Shown piece by piece: positions 51,358 to 61,184 of a DNA stretch of 64,000 nt. The DNA is taken from the NCBI RefSeq assembly GCF_036013525.1, contig NZ_CP107853.1, positions 7,998,001 through 8,062,000 of the forward strand. Reading direction: 5' to 3'. A model generated the notes under the pieces. The model was not told where the DNA came from, searched no databases, and saw only the letters and a program-made list of their open reading frames with translations. A program made the translations under genes and the position numbers. This DNA is from Nonomuraea sp. NBC_00507. GTDB taxonomy: Bacteria; Actinomycetota; Actinomycetes; Streptosporangiales; Streptosporangiaceae. Position 1 is the first letter of the stretch, and every line of letters starts with the position of its first letter.

Positions 51358-51735
51358 GTGGTCGACGGGTACGGCCCGCACAAGCCTGGCCTTGATGCGG
51401 CCCGCTGGGTGGCGTGCGACCGGTGTGGCATACGCCCCGACCCACAAGGCAACCTCGACCCCGAGCAGGACGACGTTGGCCAGCCGTACCCCGAGCCGAT
51501 CCACAAGTTCGGCCCCTCGACGGCGCTTCTCGCCGCTTTCGAGCCGAATAGGCCTGTGCACTGGCCGCGCAAGCCGACCGGGACGCTCGGCGGCGAACTC
51601 GTCCTCGGCAAGACGTTCGGCGTATTCTCCGCCGAGGTCACCATCGGCGCCGTCGGCGCGGAACACACCTTGTCCGCGCACCTGCGGAGACCGTTATCTG
51701 GGGTTCTCAAGCGAAGTAGCTGGTCAGCCGCTTGA
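51358..51735 (+). CDS. Hypothetical protein or fragment (125 residues)
   Basis: It reads ARWVACDRCGIRPDPQGNLD, PEQDDVGQPYPEPIHKFGPS and GELVLGKTFGVFSAEVTIGA, with a CxxC pair. Composition looks like real protein, better than the other frames. The family was not recognised. The stretch before it (to 51336, ending YLKWDGRERGMLAHRGS) is also protein-like in another frame, so this may be the tail of a broken gene. Confidence 0.35.
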   Translation: MVDGYGPHKPGLDAARWVACDRCGIRPDPQGNLDPEQDDVGQPYPEPIHKFGPSTALLAAFEPNRPVHWPRKPTGTLGGELVLGKTFGVFSAEVTIGAVGAEHTLSAHLRRPLSGVLKRSSWSAA

Positions 51736-52082
51736 AGGCCTGTCAGGCACGTAAGGCAATTAGGTGGCCGCAGCCGTCGCTCCGGTGGATCACCGAGGCG
51801 ACCATCAGCGGCGATTCCGCTGTAGTGATCAGGCGACTACTGGTATGCAGGTGTTGGGGCGGGTTCGGCGCCACGACGTCTGAAAGTGGGACACCGGGGC
51901 GTCATCATGCGGTCATTACTGACGGACGGCCTCGCCCTCGCTCTCAATCTTGATCTTGCGGCCGACTGCCACGCCGCCTGGCCGCCCGTGAGGTCATGGT
52001 CGCCTTGGGCATCCCGACATCGGCAAGGTCCACGAGGTCGGCCGCCGCCAGGTGCGGGGTGCGGTGCGCAGTGTGTCGGCGA
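51736..52082. other. Intergenic region, nothing recognised
   Basis: No convincing coding frame, hairpin or repeat was found between the hypothetical frame and the stop of the XRE regulator. Confidence 0.4.
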
Positions 52083-53033
52083 TCAGTCGGTTGTCTCGGC
52101 CGATTCGGGGTCGTTGGTCGGGGCGTGCTTGTCGATGGCGTCGTGGGTTGCGGCCCAGCTGGCCAGGAGGTTCAGGGCGTCCCGGGTGGGTGAGGCGGGT
52201 TCGGCGGTGTAGGTGAGGAGGAACTGGCTGGGGTCGGCGCCCAGAGGGAAGGTCTCGAACGGCAGGTCGAGGTCGCCGACGACCGGATGGTGGAGGAGCT
52301 TCACGCCGGTGGTGTGGATCCGGACGTTGTGGGCTGCCCAGCGGCGACGGAAATACTCGCTGCGGGTGGACAGCTCGCCGATCAGGTCTGTGAGTCGCCT
52401 GTCGTACAGGTCGCGGCCAGCTTCGGCGCGGAGCATGGCGACGGTGTCGTTGGCGACCTGGTCCCAATCGCGGAAGAACTCAGTCGCCTGCGGGTCGAGG
52501 AAGACGAACCGGGCGTTGTTGGGCGGCCGTACCGGGTCGGCGTAGACCGGGGAGAACAGGGCGCGCCCGATAGGGTTGGTGGCCAGGATGTCCCCGCGTC
52601 CGTTGAGGATGAACGCGGGTGTGCCGGTCATGGAGTCCAGGACGCGCTGCACCGGTGGGCGGACGCGTTGCTGGACCGGGCGGCGCCGTGGTGGGCGGGT
52701 CGTGCCGGCACCGCGCAGGAGGTCGAGCAGGTGGATTCGTTCGGCCTCGTCGAGCTGGAGTGCTTGGGCGATGCCCTCGATGATGCACTCGGAGACGCCG
52801 GTAGCGTCGCCGCGTTCCAGCCGGGTGTAGTACTCGCTGGAGATGCCCGCGAGCAGGGCCACTTCCTCGCGGCGCAGCCCGGTGACCCGCCGGCGCTCTC
52901 CGCCGTACACGGGCAGTCCGGCCTGCTCAGGGGTGACCTTGGCCCGTCGCGTGCCCAGGAATTCCCGGATCTCGGCGCGGAAATCACCACGAAAGTCGCG
53001 ATTAGTGCCATAAGGGTCGTTTCTGCTCGCCAT
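52083..53033 (-). CDS. XRE family regulator with MmyB-like ligand domain
   Basis: A 316-residue regulator. N-terminal HTH: EIREFLGTRRAKVTPEQAGL, RRVTGLRREEVALLAGISSE and YYTRLERGDATGVS. The C-terminal MmyB-like PAS domain shows RVLDSMTGTPAFILNGRGDI, LATNPIGRALFSPVY and FFRDWDQVANDTVAMLRAEA. Such proteins pair with SDR genes in actinomycetes and respond to small molecules. Start ATG 53033. It is divergent from the NTF2-like gene, and a duplicated promoter segment lies between them and before the SDR. Confidence 0.92.
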   Translation of the reverse strand: MASRNDPYGTNRDFRGDFRAEIREFLGTRRAKVTPEQAGLPVYGGERRRVTGLRREEVALLAGISSEYYTRLERGDATGVSECIIEGIAQALQLDEAERIHLLDLLRGAGTTRPPRRRPVQQRVRPPVQRVLDSMTGTPAFILNGRGDILATNPIGRALFSPVYADPVRPPNNARFVFLDPQATEFFRDWDQVANDTVAMLRAEAGRDLYDRRLTDLIGELSTRSEYFRRRWAAHNVRIHTTGVKLLHHPVVGDLDLPFETFPLGADPSQFLLTYTAEPASPTRDALNLLASWAATHDAIDKHAPTNDPESAETTD

Positions 53034-53123
53034 GTGCTCCACTCTACGAGCGCTTCCTTCTGCCAGGGGGTCCCTCTCAGTGACCCCCTCATCAGTGACT
53101 CCCACACTCCCGTGACAACGGGT

Positions 53124-53215
53124 TTTGTTGGTAGCGCACCGCCCCACAGTGGTGTGAATGGGCTGGATACGGCGCTTGTGCCACCGGTTTCCAGCCCCTC
53201 TGCGGCGCCGTCGGC
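53124..53215. repeat. 92-bp promoter-region repeat, copy A (before the NTF2-like gene)
   Basis: It matches 53947-54037 with one indel and about 20 changes. The best block is ATACGGCGCTTGTGCC. It ends 25 bp before ATG 53241. The two copies precede two genes of the same module, so they likely hold a shared promoter and operator. Confidence 0.65.
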
Positions 53216-53240
53216 GCCGCGATTCTCGGAAGGACGAATC

Positions 53241-53819
53241 ATGCGTCGATACACCAAGCCGGCTGTCGTCGTCACGGCGCTGGGTGCACTCAGCCTCGCG
53301 GTCTTCGGATCGGGTGCCGCGGACGCGGCCAGCACCGTCGGCGGCAACACCGGCTCCGGGCCGTCGCCTCGCATCACGGCGGAATCCCCCTCGTGGCACC
53401 ACGGGATCTCCCAGGTGAACAAGCGCATCATGCAGCGCTACACCAGCGAGTTCCTGCCCGGTCGCGATCCCGCTCTGGCGAGAAAGTTCGTCAGCCCGGA
53501 CATCGTCGTGCACTTCGGCGGCCAGACGTGGCAGGGCCGGGACACCTATCTCGGCATCGTCGCCGCGAACCTGAAGGCCTTCCCCGACCTCAAATGGACA
53601 GTGGAGGACATGCGGGCCGAGGGTGACACCGTGGCCATCCGCTACAGCATGACCGGCACCCACAAGGGACCCTTCGCCGGAGTCGAGGCGACCGGCAAGG
53701 CCATCCGCTCGGAGAGCATGACGTTCTACCGCTTGCCCCACGGCAAGATCGTCGAGGAGCGAGCCCAGCTCGACATGCTCGGCATCCTCCGGCAGATGGG
53801 CGCCATACCCGCCGCATAA
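53241..53819 (+). CDS. Secreted SnoaL/NTF2-like (ester cyclase family) protein
   Basis: A 192-residue protein with a signal peptide (MRRYTKPAVVVTALGALSLA, cleaved near ADAA). The NTF2-like fold shows LARKFVSPDIVVHFGGQTWQ, AFPDLKWTVEDMRAEGDTVA and SESMTFYRLPHGKIVEERAQ, then LDMLGILRQMG, as in SnoaL-type cyclases and hydrolases. The role outside the cell is unknown. It is the first gene right of the XRE regulator. Confidence 0.87.
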   Translation: MRRYTKPAVVVTALGALSLAVFGSGAADAASTVGGNTGSGPSPRITAESPSWHHGISQVNKRIMQRYTSEFLPGRDPALARKFVSPDIVVHFGGQTWQGRDTYLGIVAANLKAFPDLKWTVEDMRAEGDTVAIRYSMTGTHKGPFAGVEATGKAIRSESMTFYRLPHGKIVEERAQLDMLGILRQMGAIPAA

Positions 53820-53946
53820 CAGCGGAGCCCTGCGCTTCGCCCTCCTGCGACGCGTCCGTCCCTGCTCCCGAGGCCGCCAACCTGCTCGCAGGATGACCCG
53901 CCGGCGGAGAGTTCATCGAGGGTGAAGGGCGACGACTCTGGAAGTT

Positions 53947-54037
53947 TCTGTTGGCAGTGCGCCGCCCCGCGGCGATGGGAATGGGCCGAATACGGCGCTT
54001 GTGCCGCTGGTTTCCAGCCTTCTGCAGCGTCGTCGGC
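53947..54037. repeat. Promoter-region repeat, copy B (before the SDR gene)
   Basis: Partner of 53124-53215, 823 bp downstream in the same orientation. It ends 58 bp before ATG 54096. Confidence 0.65.
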
Positions 54038-54095
54038 CCCTGTGATCATCGAAATCACCCAGGTGCCCGATCAGGGCACCTGAAAAGGAAATCTC

Positions 54096-54941
54096 ATGAG
54101 CAAGGTCATTTTTGTCACGGGTGCCGGACGCGGTCTCGGCACGGACATCGCCCGCGAGGCCCTCGCCGTCGGCCACCAGGTCGTCGCCACCGGCCGCCGC
54201 CCCGAACAGGTCGAGAAGACCCTCGGCGGGCCCCAGGACAACCTGCTGGTCACCAAGCTCGACGTCACCAGTCCCGAGGACGCCGAAGCCGCCGCGCAGG
54301 CCGCCGTCGACCGCTTCGGCCGCATCGACGTCCTCATCAACAACGCCGGGAACCTGTTCACCGGCTACTTCGAGGAGATCTCGCCCGCGCAGATGCGCCA
54401 GCAGTTCGAGACCAACCTCTTCGGCCCGATGAACGTCACCCGCGCCGTCCTGCCGCTCATGCGCCGGCAGCGCGCCGGCCACGTCATCACCATCACCTCG
54501 ACCGCCGGCCTGGTCGGCATGGAATTCACCTCCGCCTACGCCGCCTCCAAGTTCGCAGAAGAGGGCTGGATGGAGTCCCTGCGCTACGACGTCGAGCCGT
54601 ACAACATCCACACCACGGTCGTGGAGCCCGGCTACTTCCGCACCGAGCTCCTCGGGGACGGCTCCACCACCTGGCCCGAGCTGTCCATCGACGACTACGC
54701 CCCGCGCACCGCCCCGAGGATCGAGGGCATGAAGAGCATGAACGGCCGGCAGCCCGGCGACCCCGCCAAACTCGCCCGCGCCCTACTCACCATCGCCGGC
54801 CAAGACAAGCCACTGCAGCGCTTCGTCGCCGGCGCGGACGCCATCGAGGCCGCCCAGACCAAGGCGAAGGAACTCCTCGCCCAGGCCGAGGCCTCCCGCG
54901 AGCTGGGCGGCAGCCTGGCCAACGACGACACCCAGGCCTGA
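54096..54941 (+). CDS. SDR family oxidoreductase
   Basis: A 281-residue [52 protein letters not shown], catalytic serine in [12 protein letters not shown] and [29 protein letters not shown] precedes the ATG. It is the second gene of the XRE-linked module, behind its own copy of the repeated promoter. The substrate is unknown. Confidence 0.92.
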   Translation: MSKVIFVTGAGRGLGTDIAREALAVGHQVVATGRRPEQVEKTLGGPQDNLLVTKLDVTSPEDAEAAAQAAVDRFGRIDVLINNAGNLFTGYFEEISPAQMRQQFETNLFGPMNVTRAVLPLMRRQRAGHVITITSTAGLVGMEFTSAYAASKFAEEGWMESLRYDVEPYNIHTTVVEPGYFRTELLGDGSTTWPELSIDDYAPRTAPRIEGMKSMNGRQPGDPAKLARALLTIAGQDKPLQRFVAGADAIEAAQTKAKELLAQAEASRELGGSLANDDTQA

Positions 54942-54969
54942 GCAACACGCCCCGCACCCCGGCCGAGGC
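54936..54969. repeat. 34-bp exact direct repeat, copy A
   Basis: Identical to 55627-55660. Weaker similarity extends about 27 bp further left in both copies. The pair brackets the F420-type gene at 55010-55492. Confidence 0.75.
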
Positions 54970-55009
54970 GGAAGCCAGGTGCATCTTCGACAGCATGGAG
55001 GCAGGCAAC

Positions 55010-55492
55010 ATGCCACTCAAAGGCGAGTACGAGCCGAGCACGGCGCAGTTTGTACGTGACCAGGTGGAGCTGTACGAAAGCTCCGGTGGTACGCAAGGAA
55101 CGACGCTGAGCATCCTGGTTGCACGTGAAGAAGACGAGAAGCTACGGGACCTGCCCGTCGTCATCCTGACCACCCTGGGCGCCAAAAGCGGCAAGATCCG
55201 CAAGACTTCCGTCATGCGGGTGGAGCACGACGGCTCCTACGCCGTGGTCGCCTCCATGGGAGGAGCCCCCACACACCCGGTCTGGTACCACAACGTGGTG
55301 GCCGACCCCCGGGTGGAGCTCCAGGACGGCCCGCTGCGCCAGGACATGCTGGCACGCGAGGTGACCGGGGACGAGAAGGCCGTGTGGTGGGCTCGAGCCG
55401 TCGAGGCGTTCCCAGACTATGCCGAATACCAGAAGAACACCGACCGGCAGATCCCGGTCTTCGTTCTGGAGCCGGCGGCCGAGGAACACTGA
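55010..55492 (+). CDS. Deazaflavin (F420)-dependent nitroreductase family protein
   Basis: A 160-residue split-barrel protein of the DDN family: [20 protein letters not shown] (F420-binding), [20 protein letters not shown] and [20 protein letters not shown]. Members reduce quinones or nitro compounds with F420H2. GGAGG eight bases before ATG 55010 sets the start. It follows the SDR gene by 68 bp and is bracketed by 34-bp direct repeats. Confidence 0.92.
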   Translation: MPLKGEYEPSTAQFVRDQVELYESSGGTQGTTLSILVAREEDEKLRDLPVVILTTLGAKSGKIRKTSVMRVEHDGSYAVVASMGGAPTHPVWYHNVVADPRVELQDGPLRQDMLAREVTGDEKAVWWARAVEAFPDYAEYQKNTDRQIPVFVLEPAAEEH

Positions 55493-55842
55493 CCCCACCT
55501 GACAGCGGCCAGTTCGAAATCCCCCACGGACGGCCAGTACACGCCCGGCTACCTGAACGAAGCCATGCGCATCACCAACGGCCAAGGCGTCGATGTCGTC
55601 GGCAGCCTGGTCTACGACGACGCCACGCCTGAGCAACACGCCCCGCACCCCGGCCGAGGCCGCCGCCGGGTACGCCTGCGGCAGCTGCCCCTATCTGGGG
55701 AACGGCACCGGCGCCGGCAGCGCGGGCCACCGAAGCACGGCCCTTTAGCGGGTGGGCACCGCACTGGTCATGGCGCGCACAGGCCATGACCACAGGCCAT
55801 GACCACCGACCGGGCCTGACGACCACTGACAAGGAGTACCTG
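55493..55842. other. Rubble between F420-type gene and aldo-keto reductase
   Basis: The plus strand reads EAMRITNGQGVDVVGSLVYD (about 55563-55620), somewhat like the cofactor region of alcohol dehydrogenases, then enters the direct repeat. After the repeat, [20 protein letters not shown] ends at a stop near 55749. No intact gene. Confidence 0.4.
55627..55660. repeat. 34-bp exact direct repeat, copy B
   Basis: Partner of 54936-54969, 691 bp apart in the same orientation. Confidence 0.75.
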
Positions 55843-56823
<981 letters not shown>

Positions 56824-56989
56824 CCGCGGCGCCGCTGCGCTGTCTTGAAGACGCCGAGGTCACGAACCCGCGGCTGCGGTTGCAGTTCTAAGCTCCCGCC
56901 CACGTGAGGGTTCAATTGATCTCACGGCCGCAGAAACCCCATCCCGTACCGGCGCATGTATGGCGTGTACTCGCAGGGACTGCGCCGCA

Positions 56990-57190
56990 GCCTTACAAGC
57001 CGACGACGGTCTCGGGGCGGACTGCTGGACGACACCGCCCACGGGAGGGACGCAAGGACCTGCCGCTGGACCGGCTGCGCGACCGGGTGCTGTTGGAAAC
57101 CGCCTACCTCTGCGGCGCCCGCGCCGCTGAGGTCTGCGGCATGTATGAGGAGGGCCGGCTCGCGAACGGCGCGGGCGTCTGGACCTCGCT
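56990..57190 (+). pseudogene. Fragment of a tyrosine recombinase
   Basis: It reads GRKDLPLDRLRDRVLLETAY then LCGARAAEVCGMYEEG. This is the segment around the first catalytic arginine (YxxGxRxxEvcgL) of a XerC/D-like integrase. The rest is missing. Nothing else was recognised in 56824-57216. Confidence 0.6.
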
Positions 57191-57216
57191 CACACGGTGT
57201 TTCCAGACGCCCATGC

Positions 57217-57474
57217 TCAGGCCAGGAGGCCCAGGGTTTCGGGCGTCTCCCAGGCCGTCAGATGCCGCTCAGGGTCGGTTTCCTCCTGCGCGCACTGGTT
57301 GATCAGCTCGGCGAGGGCTCGCCGATCCTGCTCGGGGAGCTCATGCAGGAGGGCGATCACCGGCGCAAGCACCTGCATCGCGGCCCCGGGCGCGATGGCG
57401 TCGTCGTCGCTGAGGTCAAGCCTGATGACGATCTCCGTGAGGGCTTTGGCAAGGGTGCGTTCGAGCGTGGTCAT
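57217..57474 (-). CDS. Hypothetical small acidic protein
   Basis: An 85-residue protein, LERTLAKALTEIVIRLDLSD, AMQVLAPVIALLHELPEQDR and RALAELINQCAQEE, mostly helical and acidic. The family was not recognised. It lies downstream of the 57550-58116 gene on the same strand, probably the last gene of a small minus-strand operon in an integrated element. Confidence 0.65.
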   Translation of the reverse strand: MTTLERTLAKALTEIVIRLDLSDDDAIAPGAAMQVLAPVIALLHELPEQDRRALAELINQCAQEETDPERHLTAWETPETLGLLA

Positions 57475-57549
57475 GACGTGGCTCCTGGCTGGTCGTTCGG
57501 GGGGCGGTGCGTCCTCAGGCGGGCTGCCATGACGCGAAGGCGGCCGGGG

Positions 57550-58116
57550 TCAGCCTGCTGCCGGCTCGGTGAGCCGGGCTTCCAGGTCGGCGATCATCTG
57601 GGTCAGCAGGCTGGTGTTCTCCTGCCGGACCGACTGCGGGCCGACCTTGTCGATGCCGGCGACCTTGGTGATGCACTCGTCGGCGGCTTGGGCCATCGTG
57701 GCGAACTCCTTGCGCGCGATCGAGTGGGGGTTGCCGGCGTCGAAGGTGGTGGCGCGGTGCATGTCCTTGACCGATGTCATCGCCGCTCGTGCGGCGGACA
57801 TAGCGTCGCGGGCGCTGAACTCATCGCCGTGTCCGTGGCGCATGTAGCGGGTGACCCAGACCCGGCGCCGGGCAGAGTCGCGCCGGGCGGGGTCGGTCGA
57901 GGGCATGAACCTCTCCAGGCGGTCGCCCCGGTTGGCCGCGATCACGCGGACGACGCGGACGGCCCGCCGCAGCCGGTGGCCGTCGGGGATCTGGACGCCG
58001 GCGGCGATGTCGGCGTAGCTGACCTCGCGCCCGTGGTTGCAGCGCAGCCAGATCATCACCTCCGCGACGTCGTTCTCGGCCTGCGTCCAGCCCATCGCGT
58101 CACGCCGCCGGCTCAC
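57550..58116 (-). CDS. Hypothetical protein, possibly DNA-binding
   Basis: A 188-residue protein: WTQAENDVAEVMIWLRCNHG, REVSYADIAAGVQIPDGHRL, RRAVRVVRVIAANRGDRLER. The first 60 residues could be a winged-helix-like domain; the rest is helical. GTG 58116 overlaps the upstream stop (GTGA), supporting that start; an internal ATG at 58095 is the alternative. The family was not recognised. Confidence 0.65.
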   Translation of the reverse strand: MSRRRDAMGWTQAENDVAEVMIWLRCNHGREVSYADIAAGVQIPDGHRLRRAVRVVRVIAANRGDRLERFMPSTDPARRDSARRRVWVTRYMRHGHGDEFSARDAMSAARAAMTSVKDMHRATTFDAGNPHSIARKEFATMAQAADECITKVAGIDKVGPQSVRQENTSLLTQMIADLEARLTEPAAG

Positions 58117-58245
58117 AGCAGCCCGCCGTTCTCGTCCAGGAACTTCGCCAGCGCGGCGTCATCCAGGGCCGAGCCGGTGGCCAGGTCGCGGACGGCGGTG
58201 ACCGAACTCCTCGACCAAGGCATCCCACAGGGGGCTGAAGCTCAT
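58113..58245 (-). pseudogene. Short gene with a one-base frameshift
   Basis: ATG 58245 reads MSFSPLWDALVEEF. A one-base change of frame near GAGTTCGGTCACC gives VTAVRDLATGSALDDAALAK then FLDENGGLL and stop, whose TGA overlaps the next GTG. The overlap implies a real gene of about 44 residues, now frameshifted or carrying a sequencing error. Confidence 0.5.
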
Positions 58246-58451
58246 CCCTACGGTCTACCCGTGGTTCCGGAAGTGGACGCTGCCGGTAGCCTCTCGGACT
58301 GCGCGCTGCTGACGAAGGTCGCCCAGTGTGGTGGCGGTCGCGGCGTTGCGCGGTCCGTTGGCTTCGGCGATCGGGCGAGGCTGCGCTTGCCACGGCTGTG
58401 ATGCTTCGCGCGGGCTGGTAATGATCTGTTGCCGAGCTGCGATTTTCTGTC

Positions 58452-58883
58452 ATGTCGGGTTTTCAGCTTGTGGCGTCTCTCGTGGGCTCTCTCGCCTGGC
58501 CTGTCGCTGTGGTGGTGGCGGTGGTGGCGTTGCGGCGGCCTTTGGCTGCGGCCATTGGGCGGGTGAAGCACGGGGTGGCGGTGGAGTTGGCGGAGGTGGA
58601 GCAGGCCCGGGAGAGCGTGGAGGAGGAGCTGGCTCAAGCGCAGGCGTCCGACGCCGCCGAGGTTGATGCGCTGGTGAAGAAAGCGGCTGAGTTGGGCTGG
58701 CATCTCGGCCGCTGGGGAATCGGCCGGGTCGCATCTGATGTGAGGACGGACGTGATCGTCGATCGCTCTGGGGAGAGACCAGTGGTGCGGTTTGCTTGGG
58801 TGCGCGACCTTACTCACGACCCGGAGTTCGCGGAGCGTTGGGACGAGCTGTTTCCCGCCCTGCGGGGGTTCCCGTCCGGCTGA
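58452..58883 (+). CDS. Hypothetical membrane-anchored protein
   Basis: A 143-residue protein. One N-terminal helix (VGSLAWPVAVVVAVVALRRP, about 11-30) is followed by a charged coiled coil (VAVELAEVEQARESVEEELA, then DAAEVDALVKKAAELGWHLG) and a small C-terminal part (VVRFAWVRDLTHDPEFAERW). It may be a membrane-tethered element protein. The family was not recognised. Confidence 0.65.
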   Translation: MSGFQLVASLVGSLAWPVAVVVAVVALRRPLAAAIGRVKHGVAVELAEVEQARESVEEELAQAQASDAAEVDALVKKAAELGWHLGRWGIGRVASDVRTDVIVDRSGERPVVRFAWVRDLTHDPEFAERWDELFPALRGFPSG

Positions 58884-58921
58884 TTGACGCGCCTCCTCCG
58901 AGCTTTGATGATCCTGCTTAG

Positions 58922-58947
58922 CTCACGATAACGTCACTTATCGTGAG
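58922..58947. other. dif-like site: candidate Xer recombination or attachment site
   Basis: CTCACGATAA-CGTCAC-TTATCGTGAG: perfect 10-bp inverted arms around a 6-bp spacer. The inner ATAA-6-TTAT and the arm/spacer geometry are those of dif and XerCD sites. It lies 1.1 kb before a tyrosine recombinase gene. A weaker outer repeat (GATGATCCT / AGGATGATC) surrounds it. It could instead be a hairpin terminator or operator. Confidence 0.4.
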
Positions 58948-59068
58948 TTAGGATGATCTCCGAGAGCGCTTGATCACGAGATGGTTGTCTTGTTCGCGAA
59001 CCTTTCCATGTCCGGACTTACCCTGCCACCCGCCACGTTGTGGCCGCCTCCGCGTGTGAAGGGATCCC

Positions 59069-59914
59069 ATGCAGGCCGCGGTTCGACTTCCCGTTCTCGT
59101 TGTCGCTGTCCTTGCTGTGACGGGCTGCGCCGCCACGGGTGGAAACATCGTGGCGCCGAGACAGTCAACGCCCGCCTCGCCGTCCGTCGCGTCCGTGGCA
59201 CCGACGCCATCCCCGACTCCCAAGAACAGCGCCGACGAGGAGTCCTCCCAGGCCGGTACGTGCCTTGACTGGAGGACGTCCGTCCGGGAGGTGCCGTGCG
59301 ATCGGCCCCACAACTTCGAGGTCATGCTCTCGAAGCAAGTCGATCAGCGGCGAAAGCCGTCCGAACGATCCATGAGCCGCACCTGCAGGTCAGCCTTGAC
59401 CACATTTCTCGGCAGCGCTGACGTGGCCGCGAGCCGGTTGGAGGCGACGCACCTCGATGCGCGGAAGGGTAAGGACGGAAAATGGCGATTCCCCTGCCTG
59501 GTAGGGGAACTAGGACCGAAAGGCGATGCGGTGCGGCGCACGGGCACGCTCGCCGGCGCCCTGGCTAACGGCCTGGGCGTCTTCCAGCGTTGTCTGGTGG
59601 GCGAACCGCTGGAGCACGACCCCCTCCGGGTGGTGCCCTGCACACAACCACATCACAGCGAGGCGATACCCGGCGTGATGCCCATCGAAGAATTTCCAGC
59701 TGGGGAGAAGGGCCTGAGACAGGTGGCGTTGCGTGCTGGGGTCTACTGCGAGAAGACCGTCGCGGCCTACCTCGGGGGCACCAGGCGGGGCGCCGATTCG
59801 AGCGGCGTGACCCCGACGCGAGAAGCCTGGCTGGACGGCATGACGGACGCGGTCTGCTTCGTGGTCAGCAAGACCCCGGTCAAAGGAGTCATGAAGTCGA
59901 CCGGCCGGCCGTGA
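59069..59914 (+). CDS. Septum-formation domain lipoprotein
   Basis: A 281-residue lipoprotein. The signal VLVVAVLAVTGCAATG has a good lipobox (VTGC, Cys about 20) and a Pro/Ser linker. Two repeats of the septum-formation domain follow: GTCLDWRTSVREVPCDRPHN then FEVM, and RCLVGEPLEHDPLRVVPCTQ then PHHSEAIP, each with paired cysteines. It sits outside the membrane. The short gap to the recombinase holds a terminator. Confidence 0.87.
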   Translation: MQAAVRLPVLVVAVLAVTGCAATGGNIVAPRQSTPASPSVASVAPTPSPTPKNSADEESSQAGTCLDWRTSVREVPCDRPHNFEVMLSKQVDQRRKPSERSMSRTCRSALTTFLGSADVAASRLEATHLDARKGKDGKWRFPCLVGELGPKGDAVRRTGTLAGALANGLGVFQRCLVGEPLEHDPLRVVPCTQPHHSEAIPGVMPIEEFPAGEKGLRQVALRAGVYCEKTVAAYLGGTRRGADSSGVTPTREAWLDGMTDAVCFVVSKTPVKGVMKSTGRP

Positions 59915-59988
59915 CCGCCCAAACACGGAGCCCAGCCACGCGCTGTGAGGTGGCCCAGACAGGACAATGGTCGCGACGCTCTGAAGCG

Positions 59989-60010
59989 CGCCCGGTGTAC
60001 CCACCGGGCG
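59989..60010 (+). terminator. Intrinsic terminator before the recombinase
   Basis: CGCCCGGTG / CACCGGGCG, a perfect 9-bp stem with a 4-base loop, 75 bp after the lipoprotein stop. It is followed by TTCAACC, without a long T-run. Confidence 0.65.
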
Positions 60011-60050
60011 TTCAACCAACCCAGAACAAGCAAGCGCAAGAGCTCTCAAT

Positions 60051-61142
60051 ATGACGTCCCTCGACACGCTCGGCCCTGTAGACGACCCCGCGTTGCGTGC
60101 CGGGCTCGACAACATTGCCGAGAGTGCCCAACCACCCGAAGGCCGGGGAGTGACCGGCGAGCTGGAGCTCCATGGCGGCGGCGAGGTGGTTTCCGCGGAG
60201 GACGCCGTGTTGTGGGCCAGGCTCGCCGAGCTCGACCAGGCGGCCGAGGAGTTCGAGCCCCGCTCGGAGAACACTCTGCGCAGCTACGCGAGCGACTGGA
60301 GGGTATGGGAGCGGTACGTCGCCGAGGTGGGCATCCCGCTGGAGGCCGGCACGCCGGGCGCGTTCCTCGGGTTCGTGATCTGGCTGGGCAAGGAGGGCAA
60401 GGCCCCGTCGACGATCCAGCGGAACATGTACGGCGCGGCGGTGTGCCTGCGTGAGCGCGGGGTTGCCGTGCACCCGGACGGGCTGAAGAAGGCGAAGAAG
60501 GCGGTCGACGTCCTCGCCCGCATGCTGGCCGAGGAGGGTGAGCAGCGCGGCCGCGGTAAGGCCCCCGCGTTGACGGTGATGCAGCTCCGCGCGATGTCGA
60601 AGGCGTTGCCGGACACGTTGAAGGGGTTGCGGGACCGGGCGATCCTCACGGTCGGCTTCGGCATGGCGGCGCGCCGGTCGGAGCTGGCGAACCTCCTCGC
60701 TCGGGATGTGGTCGTGGTGGCAGACAAGGGCCTGCAGGTGTTCAGCCGGTACGGCAAGACCGGCGCCCGATCGCCCGTGATCAAGAAGGGTGAGAACGAG
60801 TGGACGTGTGCGCAGCGCGCATGGCTAGCGTGGGCGGCGGCCGCGGACCTCGACCCGGACGGGCCTGCGTTCATGCGCTTCAACCGGCACAAGATGATGG
60901 GCCCGATCTCCGGGCAGGGCATCGGGATCGCCGTCGCGGACGCGGCCAAGGCGGTGGGCCTGGTGGGCATCACGGGGCACAGCATGCGCGCCGGCCTCGC
61001 CACGGCGGCGCGGGAGGCGAAGCACGACTACAAGACGATCGCCGAACAGGGCGGTTGGGCGCCGAACGGCACTGCGCTGCACGAGTACCTGCGTATCGTC
61101 GACCAGTGGGCGGACAACGCCACGGCCGGGATCGGGATGTGA
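60051..61142 (+). CDS. Tyrosine recombinase/integrase
   Basis: A 363-residue recombinase. The core-binding domain covers about 70-165 (RSENTLRSYASDWRVWERYV). Catalytic residues: Arg209 (GFGMAARRSELANLL), Lys236 (SRYGKTGA), the box His310-x-x-Arg313 (GHSMRAGLAT), Trp336 (GGW) and nucleophile Tyr346 (ALHEYLRIVD). All are present. The first 50 residues are extra and of low complexity. A dif-like site lies 1.1 kb upstream. Confidence 0.92.
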   Translation: MTSLDTLGPVDDPALRAGLDNIAESAQPPEGRGVTGELELHGGGEVVSAEDAVLWARLAELDQAAEEFEPRSENTLRSYASDWRVWERYVAEVGIPLEAGTPGAFLGFVIWLGKEGKAPSTIQRNMYGAAVCLRERGVAVHPDGLKKAKKAVDVLARMLAEEGEQRGRGKAPALTVMQLRAMSKALPDTLKGLRDRAILTVGFGMAARRSELANLLARDVVVVADKGLQVFSRYGKTGARSPVIKKGENEWTCAQRAWLAWAAAADLDPDGPAFMRFNRHKMMGPISGQGIGIAVADAAKAVGLVGITGHSMRAGLATAAREAKHDYKTIAEQGGWAPNGTALHEYLRIVDQWADNATAGIGM

Positions 61143-61184
61143 CCCGGCTCCGGCTGTGGGAGCAGCTCTTCTGGCTGGGGGGCT

